Counted from the first letter of the stretch, positions 33,056 through 42,040 are shown. The stretch: DNA of 64,000 bases from Limimaricola variabilis (GCF_014195545.1 NZ_JACIBX010000001.1:20463-84462); one strand, 5' to 3'. Numbers and translations are program-made. The notes: generated from the letters alone by a model not told the origin.

Positions 33056-34006
33056 ATGACCCCCATCAAGACCGCCACCGCGGCCGCCGCGCTGATCGCG
33101 GCGCTGAGCGCGCCCGCCCGGGCCCAGGACCAGGCCGAACTGATCACGCCGGTCGACGACAAGCTGACCTTCGTCTTCGTCCCCAAGGTGATCCACCCCT
33201 GGTACGACGTGGTGCGCGAAGGGGCCCAGTTCGCGGTCGAGGAACAGGCCAAGCGCGGCGTCGAGATCGAGATGATCTGGGACCAGCCGCCGATGGCCGA
33301 CGTGGCCGACCAGAACCAGCGCATCGAGGCCAATATTGGCCGCCAGCCCGACGGCATGGCCATCGCCTGTCTGGATCGCGCCACCAACGTCCAGATGATG
33401 AACGAAGCGGTCGAGGCCGGCGTGAACGTCATCAACTTCAACTCGTTCTGCGACGATGCCTTTCCGTTCATCGGGCCCAAGTCGAGCGTGCAGGACGGCT
33501 ACGATCTGGGCGAGTATCTGGCCGAGGAGCTTGGCGGCAAAGGCAAGGTCGCCATTCTCTCGGGCAGCCTGACCGCCTCCGACCATGTCGAGCGCATCAC
33601 CGGCTTCAAGGACGCGCTGTCGAAGCATCCCGAGATGGAGATCGTGTTCGAGCAGCCCGATGACGACATCCTGGAAAAGGCCGTTTCGCTGACCGAGAAC
33701 CTTCTGCAGGCGCATCCCGACATCAACGGCATCTTCGCGTCGAACGCCTCCAACCCGATCGGGGCGGCGCGGGCGGTCAAGAACGCCGGCAAGGCGGGCG
33801 AGGTCGCCATCGTCGGCATGGACGATCTGCCCGAGGCCGTGGAGTTCGTCTGCGATGGCACGATCAACGCGCTCAAGGCGCAGCGCCAGTGGGACATGGG
33901 CTATTGGGCGATCAACTACATGGTCGCCATGAACGAGAACCACACCATCCCGATGTTCCACAACACCGGTTCGCGCTTCCTGACCAAGGACGACTGCGCG
34001 GGCTGA
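33056..34006 (+). CDS. sugar ABC transporter substrate-binding protein (ribose type, second system)
   Basis: A 316-residue RbsB-like protein with a signal peptide ending near APARAQDQ and GAGGAGG before the ATG. The first lobe starts LTFVFVPKVIHPWYDVVREG (20 residues), and the second contains AILSGSLTASDHVERITGF and IFASNASNPIGAARAVK, all typical of the periplasmic-binding-protein class for pentoses and related polyols. The length is normal for RbsB, unlike the longer protein at 12463. The ligand is probably related to that of the first ribose-type system, as the operons share regulatory boxes. Confidence 0.9.
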   Translation: MTPIKTATAAAALIAALSAPARAQDQAELITPVDDKLTFVFVPKVIHPWYDVVREGAQFAVEEQAKRGVEIEMIWDQPPMADVADQNQRIEANIGRQPDGMAIACLDRATNVQMMNEAVEAGVNVINFNSFCDDAFPFIGPKSSVQDGYDLGEYLAEELGGKGKVAILSGSLTASDHVERITGFKDALSKHPEMEIVFEQPDDDILEKAVSLTENLLQAHPDINGIFASNASNPIGAARAVKNAGKAGEVAIVGMDDLPEAVEFVCDGTINALKAQRQWDMGYWAINYMVAMNENHTIPMFHNTGSRFLTKDDCAG

Positions 34007-34019
34007 TGCGCAGGAGGGG

Positions 34020-34041
34020 CGGGGCCGCAATCGCGGCCCCG
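34020..34041 (+). terminator. intercistronic stem-loop after the second ribose-type binding protein
   Basis: CGGGGCCGC and GCGGCCCCG form a perfect 9-bp stem with an AATC tetraloop, 14 nt after the stop. The ATPase gene follows 28 nt later. It is probably a transcript-stabilising hairpin. Confidence 0.6.
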
Positions 34042-34069
34042 TCACACCCCCATCCAGAGGGCCCAAGCC

Positions 34070-35566
34070 ATGACTCCTGAAAGTCCCGCCGTCTTCGAGG
34101 CGCGAGGCATCACCAAGCGTTTCGGCCCGATCACCGCGCTCAGCGACGTGTCGATCTCGATCCGCGCCGGCGAGGTGCATTCGATCATCGGCGAGAACGG
34201 CGCCGGCAAGTCGACGCTGATGAACATCTTCTGCGGCAAGCTGCGCCCGACCGAGGGCGAACTGCATGTCGACGGCCAGTCTTTGATCTTCAACACGCCG
34301 CTCGAGGCGCAGCGCCACGGCATCGCCATCGCGCCGCAGGAAATCAATCTCGTGCCGCATCTCACGGTGGCCGAGAACATCCTGCTCGGCGCCCAGAAGG
34401 GCCGCGCCGCGGCGATCGATTGGGCCGCCACCCGCGAGGAGGCGGCGCGCTACCTGCACGAGGTCGATGACGATATCGATCCGCGTCAGAGGGTGTCGCA
34501 GCTTTCCAAGGCCCAGCAGCAGCTGGTGCAGATCGCTCGGGCTGCCGCCACTCGGGCACGCATCCTGATTTTCGATGAGCCGACGGCGACGCTGACCTAT
34601 CGCGAAACCGACAAGCTCATGGCCTATATCCGCCGGATCACCGCCGAGGGGCGCTCGGCTTTCTATATCTCGCATCGGCTCGACGAGGTGCACGACCTGT
34701 CGCAGCGCATCACCGCGCTGCGCGACGGCGTCAATGTCGGGACCATCGGACCGCAGGAGGCCAGCCGCGAACGCATGGTCTCGATGATGGCGGGCCGCCC
34801 GCCCAAGGCGCTGACGCGCGGCCGCCGGGACTTTGCCAATGCACCGAATGTGCTCGAGGTCGAAGGGCTGACCCGGCGCGGCGAGTTCAAGGATGTCTCC
34901 TTCGCGCTGCGGCGTGGCGAGATCTTGGGCGTGTCCGGGCTGATCGGTTCGGGTCGAACCGAGATGGCCAAATGCCTGTTCGGCGCGACCGGCATGGAGG
35001 CGGGACGGGTTCGGCTCGACGGCAAGGAGGTCGCCTTCCGCGCGCCTTACGAGGCGATCGCTGCCGGCCTCATTTACCTGCCGGAGGAGCGCAAGCAGGA
35101 GGGGATATTCCCGCTCCTGTCGATCGCCGAAAATACGGCGCTGCCCACGCTCGACCGCTTCGGAGGTTGGCTGACCATCCGCAACCGCGAGATGTTCGAC
35201 GAGGTCGGTCAACTCGCCAAGCTGCTCAAGGCCAAGTTCGGTGCGCTGAGAGACCCGATCACCAGCCTCTCGGGGGGCAACCAGCAGAAATTCATCATCG
35301 CGCGCTGGCTGATGCAGGACGCGAAGGTGCTCATCATGGACGAGCCCACCCGCGGCATCGATGTGAACGCCAAGGCCGAGATCCAGGCCGTGCTGCGGCA
35401 GCTGACCGAGGAGCGGGGGCTGTCGATCCTGCTCATCTCCTCGGAAATGGAAGAGCTCCTCGACGTCGCCGACCGGATCCTCGTGATGCATGAGGGTCGG
35501 GTGAAGGGCGCGCTCGATCACGACGAGGCGACCCAGGAGGGCCTTCTCGAACTGGCGATGAGCTGA
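34070..35566 (+). CDS. sugar ABC transporter ATPase, RbsA type (second system)
   Basis: A 498-residue double-domain ATPase. Domain 1 has Walker A at 41-49 (GENGAGKST), signature QLSKAQQQLVQIARAA and Walker B ILIFDEP. Domain 2 has the P-loop-like GLIGSGRTEMAK, LSGGNQQKFIIARWL and VLIMDEPTRGIDVNAK. Domain 1 has LSKAQ where LSGGQ is usual; domain 2 keeps the intact signature. It energises the permease encoded 18 nt downstream. Confidence 0.93.
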   Translation: MTPESPAVFEARGITKRFGPITALSDVSISIRAGEVHSIIGENGAGKSTLMNIFCGKLRPTEGELHVDGQSLIFNTPLEAQRHGIAIAPQEINLVPHLTVAENILLGAQKGRAAAIDWAATREEAARYLHEVDDDIDPRQRVSQLSKAQQQLVQIARAAATRARILIFDEPTATLTYRETDKLMAYIRRITAEGRSAFYISHRLDEVHDLSQRITALRDGVNVGTIGPQEASRERMVSMMAGRPPKALTRGRRDFANAPNVLEVEGLTRRGEFKDVSFALRRGEILGVSGLIGSGRTEMAKCLFGATGMEAGRVRLDGKEVAFRAPYEAIAAGLIYLPEERKQEGIFPLLSIAENTALPTLDRFGGWLTIRNREMFDEVGQLAKLLKAKFGALRDPITSLSGGNQQKFIIARWLMQDAKVLIMDEPTRGIDVNAKAEIQAVLRQLTEERGLSILLISSEMEELLDVADRILVMHEGRVKGALDHDEATQEGLLELAMS

Positions 35567-35583
35567 GACAGGGAAAGTTTGAT

Positions 35584-36579
35584 ATGATGCAGAACATGTC
35601 CACTCGAGCGCCGGCCGAGGCGCGCTTCGCGGGGCCAAGACAGGCTCTTGTCCGTTTCTGGCGCTGGGAGGCGAGCGGCATTCTCGTGGCCCTCGTCGTG
35701 CTGGTCGCGGCGCTGTCGCTGGCGACCGACAACTTCCTGTCGACCTACAACATGTCGGTGGTGGCGCGACAGGCAGCCTTCGTCGGTCTCGTGGCGCTGG
35801 GACAGACGCTGGTGCTGCTGGTGGGGGGCATCGACCTCTCGGTCGGCGCGGCAGCTGGGCTGTCGGCCATCGTCGGCTCGATCGCGCTGACGCAATGGGG
35901 CATCCACCCATGGCTGATCATTCCGTTCACCATGGGCTTCGGCTTCCTGCTTGGTTCGGTGAACGGGGTCTTCGTGGCCGGTCTCAGGCTCAATCCCTTC
36001 ATCGTAACATTGGCGACCTGGGAGATCTTTGCCGGTCTCACACTGGTGATCACCAAGGGCTACCCGATCCGCCCGCTCGGGCCGGGCTTCACCTGGTTCG
36101 GCCAGGGCGAGGTCTTCGGCGTGCCGCTGCCGGTCGTGATCTTCCTGGCGATCTCGGCCCTGCTGGTGTGGATGCTGAGCCAGACACGGTTCGGCCGCAA
36201 CATCTTCGCGGTGGGTGGCAACCGCGATGCCGCACTGCTCGCCGGTATCCGGGTGCGCCGGGTCGAGTTCCTCGCTTTCGGCCTCGCCGGCACCCTGTCA
36301 GCGCTGGCGGGCATCCTGTTCGCCAGCCGGATGGATGCAGGCCAGCCCTCGGTCGGTGAGGGATGGCTCATGGGGGCGATCACCGCCGCCATTCTGGGCG
36401 GCACTTCGCTGCGCGGCGGTCAGGGCTCGATCGTGGGCACCGTCCTCGGCGCGCTGCTCCTGGCGGTGCTAGCCAACGGCACCGTATTGATGAACGTGTC
36501 GGGGTTCTGGCAGCGTGTCATCGTCGGCTGCGTGGTGCTGGTCGCGGTGCTGGTCGACCTGCTGCGGCGGCGCGACTGA
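35584..36579 (+). CDS. sugar ABC transporter permease, RbsC type (second system)
   Basis: A 331-residue permease of the RbsC/AraH type. LVLLVGGIDLSVGAAAGLSA (20 residues) and LGGTSLRGGQGSIVGTVLGA are family signatures, with about nine membrane spans. The start at 35584 follows AGGGAAAG; ATG codons at 35587 and 35599 are alternatives that change only the first residues. An 11-bp stem-loop follows before the SorC gene. Confidence 0.92.
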   Translation: MMQNMSTRAPAEARFAGPRQALVRFWRWEASGILVALVVLVAALSLATDNFLSTYNMSVVARQAAFVGLVALGQTLVLLVGGIDLSVGAAAGLSAIVGSIALTQWGIHPWLIIPFTMGFGFLLGSVNGVFVAGLRLNPFIVTLATWEIFAGLTLVITKGYPIRPLGPGFTWFGQGEVFGVPLPVVIFLAISALLVWMLSQTRFGRNIFAVGGNRDAALLAGIRVRRVEFLAFGLAGTLSALAGILFASRMDAGQPSVGEGWLMGAITAAILGGTSLRGGQGSIVGTVLGALLLAVLANGTVLMNVSGFWQRVIVGCVVLVAVLVDLLRRRD

Positions 36580-36599
36580 CGCTTGCTTGCGAATGGAAT

Positions 36600-36628
36600 G
36601 CCGCCAGCGCCAGAACTGCGCTGGCGGC
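36600..36628 (+). terminator. stem-loop between permease and SorC copy 2
   Basis: GCCGCCAGCGC and GCGCTGGCGGC form a perfect 11-bp stem with a 7-nt loop. AAGTAG follows, so there is no T-run. It may attenuate transcription so that less regulator is made than transporter. Confidence 0.55.
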
Positions 36629-36646
36629 AAGTAGAGGGGCGAACGC

Positions 36647-37588
36647 TTGGCTGGGAACGACACGACGGAGGACCTGCGCACCCGTGTCGCGTGGCTCTAC
36701 TACGCCGAAGGCATGACGCAGGATGAGGTGGCCCAGGCGGTCGGGCTGACGCGGGCGCGGGTGCTGCGGATCCTCGCCAATGCGCGGGCCGACGGGACGG
36801 TGCAGATCCGGGTGACCACCAAGCTGTCGCATTGTGTCGAGCTGGAGCGGCGGCTGGAGGAGAAGTGGGGGCTCGAGCGGGCCGTCGTGATCCCCGATCC
36901 GCAGGATCAGTCGCAGATTCCCAAACTGATCGGCCAGGAGCTCGGGGCGATGCTGTCACGGGAAGTGCGCCCGGACAGTTCGATCGGCCTCGGCTGGGGA
37001 CAGACGCTCACCAATGGTGTGCCCTCGATCGAGCCGCGCGAGGCGAGCGGGATCAAGATCATCTCGCTACTGGGCGGGCTGACCCGGGTCGAGAAGGTGA
37101 ACCCATCCGAATTCGCCTGGCGCGTGGCCGACCGGCTTGCGGCCGAGTGCTACCTGATGGCCGCCCCGGTCTACGCGCCGACCCCTGAAATCCGCGATGC
37201 ACTGCTCGACCACTCCGGCATCGCCGAAATATTCGAGCGCGCCCGCAGGCTCGACCTGGCGATCCTGTCGCTGGGGGACCTCACGCCGCATTCGATCTTC
37301 GTACAGTATGGATTGCTGACCACCGAGGAGATCGCCTCTCTCGAACAGGCCGGCGCCGTGGGCGACGTACTGTGTCACTTCGTCGACGCGGAGGGCGAAG
37401 TGGTCGACCACCCGGTGAACCGACGCGTGCTCGCGGTTGATCCGCGCGAGCTTCGCTCCGCGAGGCGGATGGTCCTGGCGTCCGGCGGGTGGCAGAAATT
37501 CACCATCATCCGGGCCGCGCTACGCATGCTGTCGCCGGCCGTGTTGATCACGGACGAGACGGTCGCTGCGCGGCTTTGCGCGAGTTAA
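36647..37588 (+). CDS. SorC-family transcriptional regulator (copy 2), TTG start
   Basis: The 313-residue protein is best started at TTG 36647, with AGAGGGG about 8 nt upstream; no ATG or GTG fits before the DNA-binding domain. VAWLYYAEGMTQDEVAQAVG begins the helix-turn-helix. The rest is the SorC effector domain with IGLGWGQTL, SLLGGLTRVEKVNPSEFAWR and GAVGDVLCHFVDAEGEVVDH, all paralleling copy 1 at 16330. It closes the operon of PfkB copy 2 and the second ribose-type transporter. The two paralogues probably read overlapping operators and sense related sugar phosphates. Confidence 0.9.
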   Translation: MAGNDTTEDLRTRVAWLYYAEGMTQDEVAQAVGLTRARVLRILANARADGTVQIRVTTKLSHCVELERRLEEKWGLERAVVIPDPQDQSQIPKLIGQELGAMLSREVRPDSSIGLGWGQTLTNGVPSIEPREASGIKIISLLGGLTRVEKVNPSEFAWRVADRLAAECYLMAAPVYAPTPEIRDALLDHSGIAEIFERARRLDLAILSLGDLTPHSIFVQYGLLTTEEIASLEQAGAVGDVLCHFVDAEGEVVDHPVNRRVLAVDPRELRSARRMVLASGGWQKFTIIRAALRMLSPAVLITDETVAARLCAS

Positions 37589-37816
37589 GGGTGCAATTCG
37601 GCACCGGTGATGGTCGCCATCTGCAGGTCGTCCGGTAGAGATCGCAACGACGTCAACCACCGCTTGGTCCATTGGATCAGGTCCCGATGCAAAGGGTCGA
37701 ATTGTGGCAGCGCAGCCGAGTTCGGGAGCACTCCGAGGCAGGAAGGGTGGGCCCTCTGCACTTCCCGCGCATCGCAACCGTCTCCGGCCATGTGCTCAAG
37801 ATCGACGGCCGGCTAC

Positions 37817-39118
37817 CTACTCGGGCTGCGCGAGCAGCGCGGTGAAACCCGACACGCCGGTCGCGCTTTCCATGCCACTCACCTGGTCGGACAGCTGTTG
37901 CGCCACCCTCGCTCCAAGCAAGGCTTCGGACTTCTCCCGCAGCCGGTCGGCGATGCCGTCGATATCGCCCGAGTCGAGAATGTCGTGGGACGCCTCGTGC
38001 ACCTCGCCCGCCGCGCGCAGCCGGACGCGGGAGGCCGTGTCGCTTAGCCCCTCGTCGGTGACGACGCGGACCTTGTCCCGGAGCGCGATCAGGTCGGGCC
38101 GGGCGCAGGTCGCGTCGCTGTAGCTGTCGAGCGCCGCGGTATCGATCCCCAGGAGCTGCATCGCCGCCGTGACCCGGTAGCTGAACTTGGCGCCGAGCCC
38201 GGTCTCGGGGGCGGGCTGGTTGCAGACCGCGAGCCAGCGGGGATGGGTGGTGATCTCGATCTCCTCGACCTGGGCCGGATCAATGGGGCCCAAGCCGCGC
38301 AGCGCCTCCAGCATGGCGTGGAGGCCGTGACAGCAGGCGTGGAACTTGTAGGAAATCCCCTTGAAAACCCAGCGCTCGCCGAGGCCTGCCCAGGCAGCCT
38401 CCTGCATGGCCGCCGCGTGGGTCGGGCCGAAGCCCTGCGATCCCTCGATCGCCATCTCGGAGGAATGCGCACCTGCACCGGCCAGCAGAGCGCAGGTCAC
38501 GCCCGCCTCGGCGGCGAGGCCCGCGTTGAGCGGCTTGCCCATGGTGCCGAACTGGCTCTTGAGGCCGGAGGCCCGCGTCGCGGTCAGGCCCAGCGCATGG
38601 GTCATGGCGTCGGCGTCGAGGCCGAGGAGCCGCCCGGCCGCGACGCAGGCGCCGAAGGCGCCCGAGGTGCCGGTCTGGTGGAACCCCGCCTCGTAATGCG
38701 ACCGTCCCAGCCAATCGCCGATGCGGCAGGCCGTCTCCAGCCCGACCGCGAGCGCGTCGAGAAAGACGGCACCGTCGATATCCCGCGCCTCCGCCACGGC
38801 GAGGGCGGCCGGGATGACCGCGACGCTGGGATGACCGATATGGCCGAAATGCGTGTCGTCGTAATCGAGCGCATGGCTGATCGCGCCATTGGCCAGCGCC
38901 GCCGCGCGCGGCGCGGCGCGACCGCCGCCGATGAGGGTCGCGCCGTCGCCCCCCTCTGTCAGCGCCACGGTGCGCGCGGCGCGCGAAACCGGCTCGTCAC
39001 GCCCGGCGATGCCGACCGTGGCCCAGTCGAGCAGCGACATCCGCACGTAGCGGGCCATCTCGGCGTCGGGGGCGACCGGCTCGGTGGCGAATTCGGCGAT
39101 GCGACGGGCGATGCTCAT
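37817..39118 (-). CDS. MmgE/PrpD-family protein
   Basis: A 433-residue protein of the 2-methylcitrate dehydratase/cis-aconitate decarboxylase superfamily. The motif HALDYDDTH (82-90) is the family's active-site signature. GFHQTGTSGAFGACVAAGRL and FKGISYKFHACCHG are also characteristic. The family includes PrpD, cis-aconitate decarboxylase (which makes itaconate) and other hydratases or decarboxylases of tricarboxylates. It is the last gene of a minus-strand operon with a CitE-type lyase (4-nt overlap) and a hydratase. A C5 or C6 branched di/tricarboxylate is therefore the likely substrate, though the specific reaction cannot be read from the sequence. Confidence 0.85.
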   Translation of the reverse strand: MSIARRIAEFATEPVAPDAEMARYVRMSLLDWATVGIAGRDEPVSRAARTVALTEGGDGATLIGGGRAAPRAAALANGAISHALDYDDTHFGHIGHPSVAVIPAALAVAEARDIDGAVFLDALAVGLETACRIGDWLGRSHYEAGFHQTGTSGAFGACVAAGRLLGLDADAMTHALGLTATRASGLKSQFGTMGKPLNAGLAAEAGVTCALLAGAGAHSSEMAIEGSQGFGPTHAAAMQEAAWAGLGERWVFKGISYKFHACCHGLHAMLEALRGLGPIDPAQVEEIEITTHPRWLAVCNQPAPETGLGAKFSYRVTAAMQLLGIDTAALDSYSDATCARPDLIALRDKVRVVTDEGLSDTASRVRLRAAGEVHEASHDILDSGDIDGIADRLREKSEALLGARVAQQLSDQVSGMESATGVSGFTALLAQPE

Positions 39119-39912
39119 GCTTGCTCCATGGCCTGGAGGATGGCGCGGGCGCGGATGCGGACCGGCTCGTCGACCATGGCGCCGTCGACGGCGACCGCGC
39201 CATCGCCAGAGGCCAGGACGCGGCGGGCCCAGTCGATCTCGGCCTCCGAGGGCAGGAAGGCCGCGCGCACCGGGGCGATCTGGCGCGGGTGGATGCAGAG
39301 CTTGCCGGTCATGCCCAAATCACGGGCATGGCGGGCATCGGCGCGGGTGATCTCGGGGTCCGACAAATCGGCGGTCACGCCGTCGATCGGCGCGGCGATC
39401 CCGGCGAGGCGCGAGGCCAGCACCAGCTCGGCCCGGGCGGGCAGCAGCACCTCACGCAGATGCGCGCAGCCCAGATCGGCGCAATAGTCGATCGAGCCGA
39501 AGACGAGCCGCGCGACGCCTTCGGTTGCGGCGATGGCGCGGGCATTGGCCAGCCCGCGCGCGCTCTCGATCAGCGCCAAGAGCGGCATGCCGCCCAGCTT
39601 CGAGGCAAGCGCCGCGATCATGTCCGGCTCTTCGGATTTCGGCAGCAGGATTGTAGCCAGGGGCAGGGCGCGCGCCGCCGCAATGTCGTCCTCGTGCCAA
39701 TCGGTGCCCATGGCGTTGACCCGCAGGATCACCGGCAAATCGGTGAAGCCGGACTCGACCATGCCGCGCGCCGTGGCCTTATCGTCCTGGGCCACCGCAT
39801 CCTCCAGATCGAGGATCACCGCGTCGGCGCCGGAGGCCGCGGCCTTGGCAAAGCGCTCGGGGCGGTTGGCCGGCACGAAGAGCGGGGCTCGTATCATCGA
39901 CAGATCTACCAT
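39115..39912 (-). CDS. CitE/HpcH-HpaI-type acyl-CoA lyase (citramalyl-CoA or malyl-CoA lyase-like)
   Basis: A 265-residue TIM-barrel lyase. LFVPANRPERFAKAA (11-25) contains the CoA-phosphate-binding arginine, ILDLEDAV (33-40) the metal-binding Glu37 and Asp38, and the LVFGSIDYCADLGC segment near residue 140 further metal ligands. CIHPRQI is the usual late signature. It has no neighbouring CitD or CitF, so it is probably a free acyl-CoA lyase (citramalyl-CoA, malyl-CoA or HMG-CoA-like), not a citrate lyase subunit. It overlaps MmgE/PrpD by 4 nt and the hydratase gene by 7 nt. Cleavage of citramalyl-CoA to pyruvate and acetyl-CoA is the best fit. Confidence 0.85.
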   Translation of the reverse strand: MVDLSMIRAPLFVPANRPERFAKAAASGADAVILDLEDAVAQDDKATARGMVESGFTDLPVILRVNAMGTDWHEDDIAAARALPLATILLPKSEEPDMIAALASKLGGMPLLALIESARGLANARAIAATEGVARLVFGSIDYCADLGCAHLREVLLPARAELVLASRLAGIAAPIDGVTADLSDPEITRADARHARDLGMTGKLCIHPRQIAPVRAAFLPSEAEIDWARRVLASGDGAVAVDGAMVDEPVRIRARAILQAMEQA

Positions 39913-40742
39913 TCGGCGCGCGCCTCCATCGCGACCGGGCCGCCCGCGCGGGCGGTCCATAGTTCGAGCGCCGCGCCGTCATCCTTGGCGTTCAGCGCGA
40001 AATCATCGGTATCGAAAAGCGGCGACAGGCTGCGGAAGGAGAACCGCGCCGGGGGCGCACCGCGCAGCTCCGCCGCCAGATGCACCAGCATCGTCGCCTG
40101 CATCGGCCCGTGCACGATCAGCCCGGGATAGGCTTCGACCTCGCGGGCATAGGGCGCGTCGTAATGGATGCGGTGGCCGTTGAAGGTCAGCGCCGAATAC
40201 CGAAACAGCAGGGTCGGGCTGGCCGCCACCACGCGGCGTATCGTGCCTTCGGCGGCGGCGGGCGCGGGCGGCGGGGCCGCCGTGCTGTCGGAGCGATAGA
40301 CGATGTCGTGGCGTTCGGTCACGGCAGGCCGGCCACCGCTTTCGATATGATGCATCACGGTGACGAAGCAAAGCGGGCCGGTGCGGCCGTGCTTGAGGCG
40401 GACATCCTCGATCACCGAGCGCCGGCGCACGACCTCGCCGATCCGGATCGGTTCGTGAAACTCGAGCGCGCCACCGGCCCACATCCGGCGGGGCAGGGGC
40501 ACCGGCGGCAGGAACCCGCCCCGCGCCGGATGACCGTCCGGGCCGAGCGCTGCGGTGGGCGCGGCGGGCTGGCACAGGCAGAGATGGATCATCGGCGCGG
40601 CCTCAGCCCCATCGTCGAGCGAACCGGCGCGGTCGAAGGTAGCGTCGAAGCGCTGCGCCAGTGCCGGGGTCAGAAGCTCTTCCTGCCGCTCCTCGCGGCC
40701 GATCCAGCCGCGCAGCTGCGCGATGTCGATCTCGGTGCTCAT
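39906..40742 (-). CDS. FAS1-like/MaoC-type hotdog hydratase (mesaconyl-C4-CoA or itaconyl-CoA hydratase-like)
   Basis: A 278-residue double-hotdog protein starting MSTEIDIAQL. The N-terminal half is FAS1-like, and the C-terminal half has LLFRYSALTFNGHRIHYDAP with the candidate Asp/His pair, then YPGLIVHGPMQATML, as in MaoC hydratases of this subfamily. Relatives hydrate mesaconyl-C4-CoA in the 3-hydroxypropionate cycle. The CitE-type lyase directly downstream and the acyl-CoA dehydrogenase directly upstream support hydration of an unsaturated branched C5 CoA ester to citramalyl-CoA. Other (R)-specific enoyl-CoA hydrations remain possible. Confidence 0.8.
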   Translation of the reverse strand: MSTEIDIAQLRGWIGREERQEELLTPALAQRFDATFDRAGSLDDGAEAAPMIHLCLCQPAAPTAALGPDGHPARGGFLPPVPLPRRMWAGGALEFHEPIRIGEVVRRRSVIEDVRLKHGRTGPLCFVTVMHHIESGGRPAVTERHDIVYRSDSTAAPPPAPAAAEGTIRRVVAASPTLLFRYSALTFNGHRIHYDAPYAREVEAYPGLIVHGPMQATMLVHLAAELRGAPPARFSFRSLSPLFDTDDFALNAKDDGAALELWTARAGGPVAMEARAEW

Positions 40743-40770
40743 GCAGGTTCTCCAAGTGCCGGCGACCTCA

Positions 40771-41934
40771 TCAGAATGACCTCGGCAGGCCGAGCACGTG
40801 CTCGGCGACATAGGACAGGATCAGGTTGGTGGAGATCGGCGCCACCTGGTAGAGCCGGGTCTCGCGGAACTTGCGCTCCACGTCGTATTCGGCGGCGAAG
40901 CCATAGCCGCCATGGAATTGCAGGCAGGCATTGGCGGCCTCCCAGGACGCCTTGGCGGCGAGGTATTTGGCCATGTTGGCCTCGGCCCCGCAGGGTTCGC
41001 CTGCATCGAACAGCCGACAGGCCTTTTCGCGCATCAGGTTGGCGGCCTCGATCTCGATATAGGCCTCGGCGATGGGAAACTGCACGCCCTGGTTCTGGCC
41101 GATCGGCCGGCCGAACACCTCGCGGCCAGAGACATAGTCCACCACCCGGTCGGTGAACCAGTAGCCGTCGCCGATGCATTCGGCGGCGATCAGCGTGCGC
41201 TCGGCGTTGAGCCCAGTGAGGATGTATTTGAAGCCCATCCCCTCCTCGCCGATCAGGTTCTCCTCGGGGATCTCGAGCTCGTCGAAGAAGATCTCGTTGG
41301 TCTCGTGGTTGACCATGTTGAGGATCGGCTTGACGGTCATGCCGGTCTTCATCGCCTGCGCGATGTCGACGAGGAAGATCGACAGGCCCTCGGATTTCTT
41401 CTTCACCTCCGACAGCGGCGTGGTGCGCGCCAGCAGGATCATCAGGTCGGAATGCTGGACGCGGCTGATCCAGACCTTCTGACCATTGACCACGTAGCGG
41501 TCGCCGCGCTTCACGGCGGTGGTCTTGATCTTGGTGGTGTCGGTGCCGGTGGTGGGCTCCGTCACGCCCATCGACTGCAGGCGCAGCTCGCCGCTGGCGA
41601 TCTTGGGCAGGTACTTCTGTCGCTGTTCTTCGGAGCCGTGCCGGACCAGCGTGTTCATGTTGTACATCTGGCCGTGGCAGGCGCCGGAGTTGCCGCCCGC
41701 GCGGTTGATCTCCTCCATGATCACGCTGGCTTCCATCAGCCCGAGGCCCGAGCCGCCATAGGCTTCGGGAATGAGCGCCGCCATCCATCCGGCCCGGGTC
41801 AGCGCCTCGACGAACTCTTCGGGGTAGCCGCGTTCCTGGTCGATCCGGCGGTGATACTCGGCCGGAAACTCCGCGCAGAGCGCGCGCACCGCCTCGCGGA
41901 TGTCCTGATATTCATCGGTCCTGTTGCGATACAT
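40771..41934 (-). CDS. acyl-CoA dehydrogenase with isovaleryl-type catalytic Glu
   Basis: A 387-residue flavoprotein of the acyl-CoA dehydrogenase family starting at 41934 after GGAGGAT. Seen are the FAD/substrate motif MGVTEPTTGTDTTKIKTTAV (122-141), ILNMVNHETNEIFFDELEIP and the C-terminal QFHGGYGFAAEYDVERKFRE. The usual catalytic Glu of YEGT is absent (YQVAPIS). The likely base is Glu245 in LNAERT, the helix-G position of isovaleryl-CoA dehydrogenase. A branched-chain acyl-CoA such as methylsuccinyl-CoA is therefore plausible. An ETF partner would come from elsewhere. Confidence 0.88.
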   Translation of the reverse strand: MYRNRTDEYQDIREAVRALCAEFPAEYHRRIDQERGYPEEFVEALTRAGWMAALIPEAYGGSGLGLMEASVIMEEINRAGGNSGACHGQMYNMNTLVRHGSEEQRQKYLPKIASGELRLQSMGVTEPTTGTDTTKIKTTAVKRGDRYVVNGQKVWISRVQHSDLMILLARTTPLSEVKKKSEGLSIFLVDIAQAMKTGMTVKPILNMVNHETNEIFFDELEIPEENLIGEEGMGFKYILTGLNAERTLIAAECIGDGYWFTDRVVDYVSGREVFGRPIGQNQGVQFPIAEAYIEIEAANLMREKACRLFDAGEPCGAEANMAKYLAAKASWEAANACLQFHGGYGFAAEYDVERKFRETRLYQVAPISTNLILSYVAEHVLGLPRSF

Positions 41935-42040
41935 TCTATCCTCCGGGGAGCGTGCTCTCGCCCTGTCTGCGCCTCGACGGTCGCGATGGCCAATACGCAA
42001 GCGGCCTGAGCGTCATAGGCAGGGGCGATGGTGTGGTGGG

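Noticed and set aside
32711-35911. Very long minus-strand open frame (over 1,000 codons) across PfkB copy 2, the binding protein and RbsA
   Set aside because: It is antisense to three well-supported genes. It has no recognisable domains and an atypical composition, as expected of a GC-rich shadow frame.
39115-39912. Citrate lyase beta subunit forming a complex with the CitF-type protein
   Set aside because: The two genes are 20 kb apart in different operons and CitD is missing. The local context fits a free acyl-CoA lyase.
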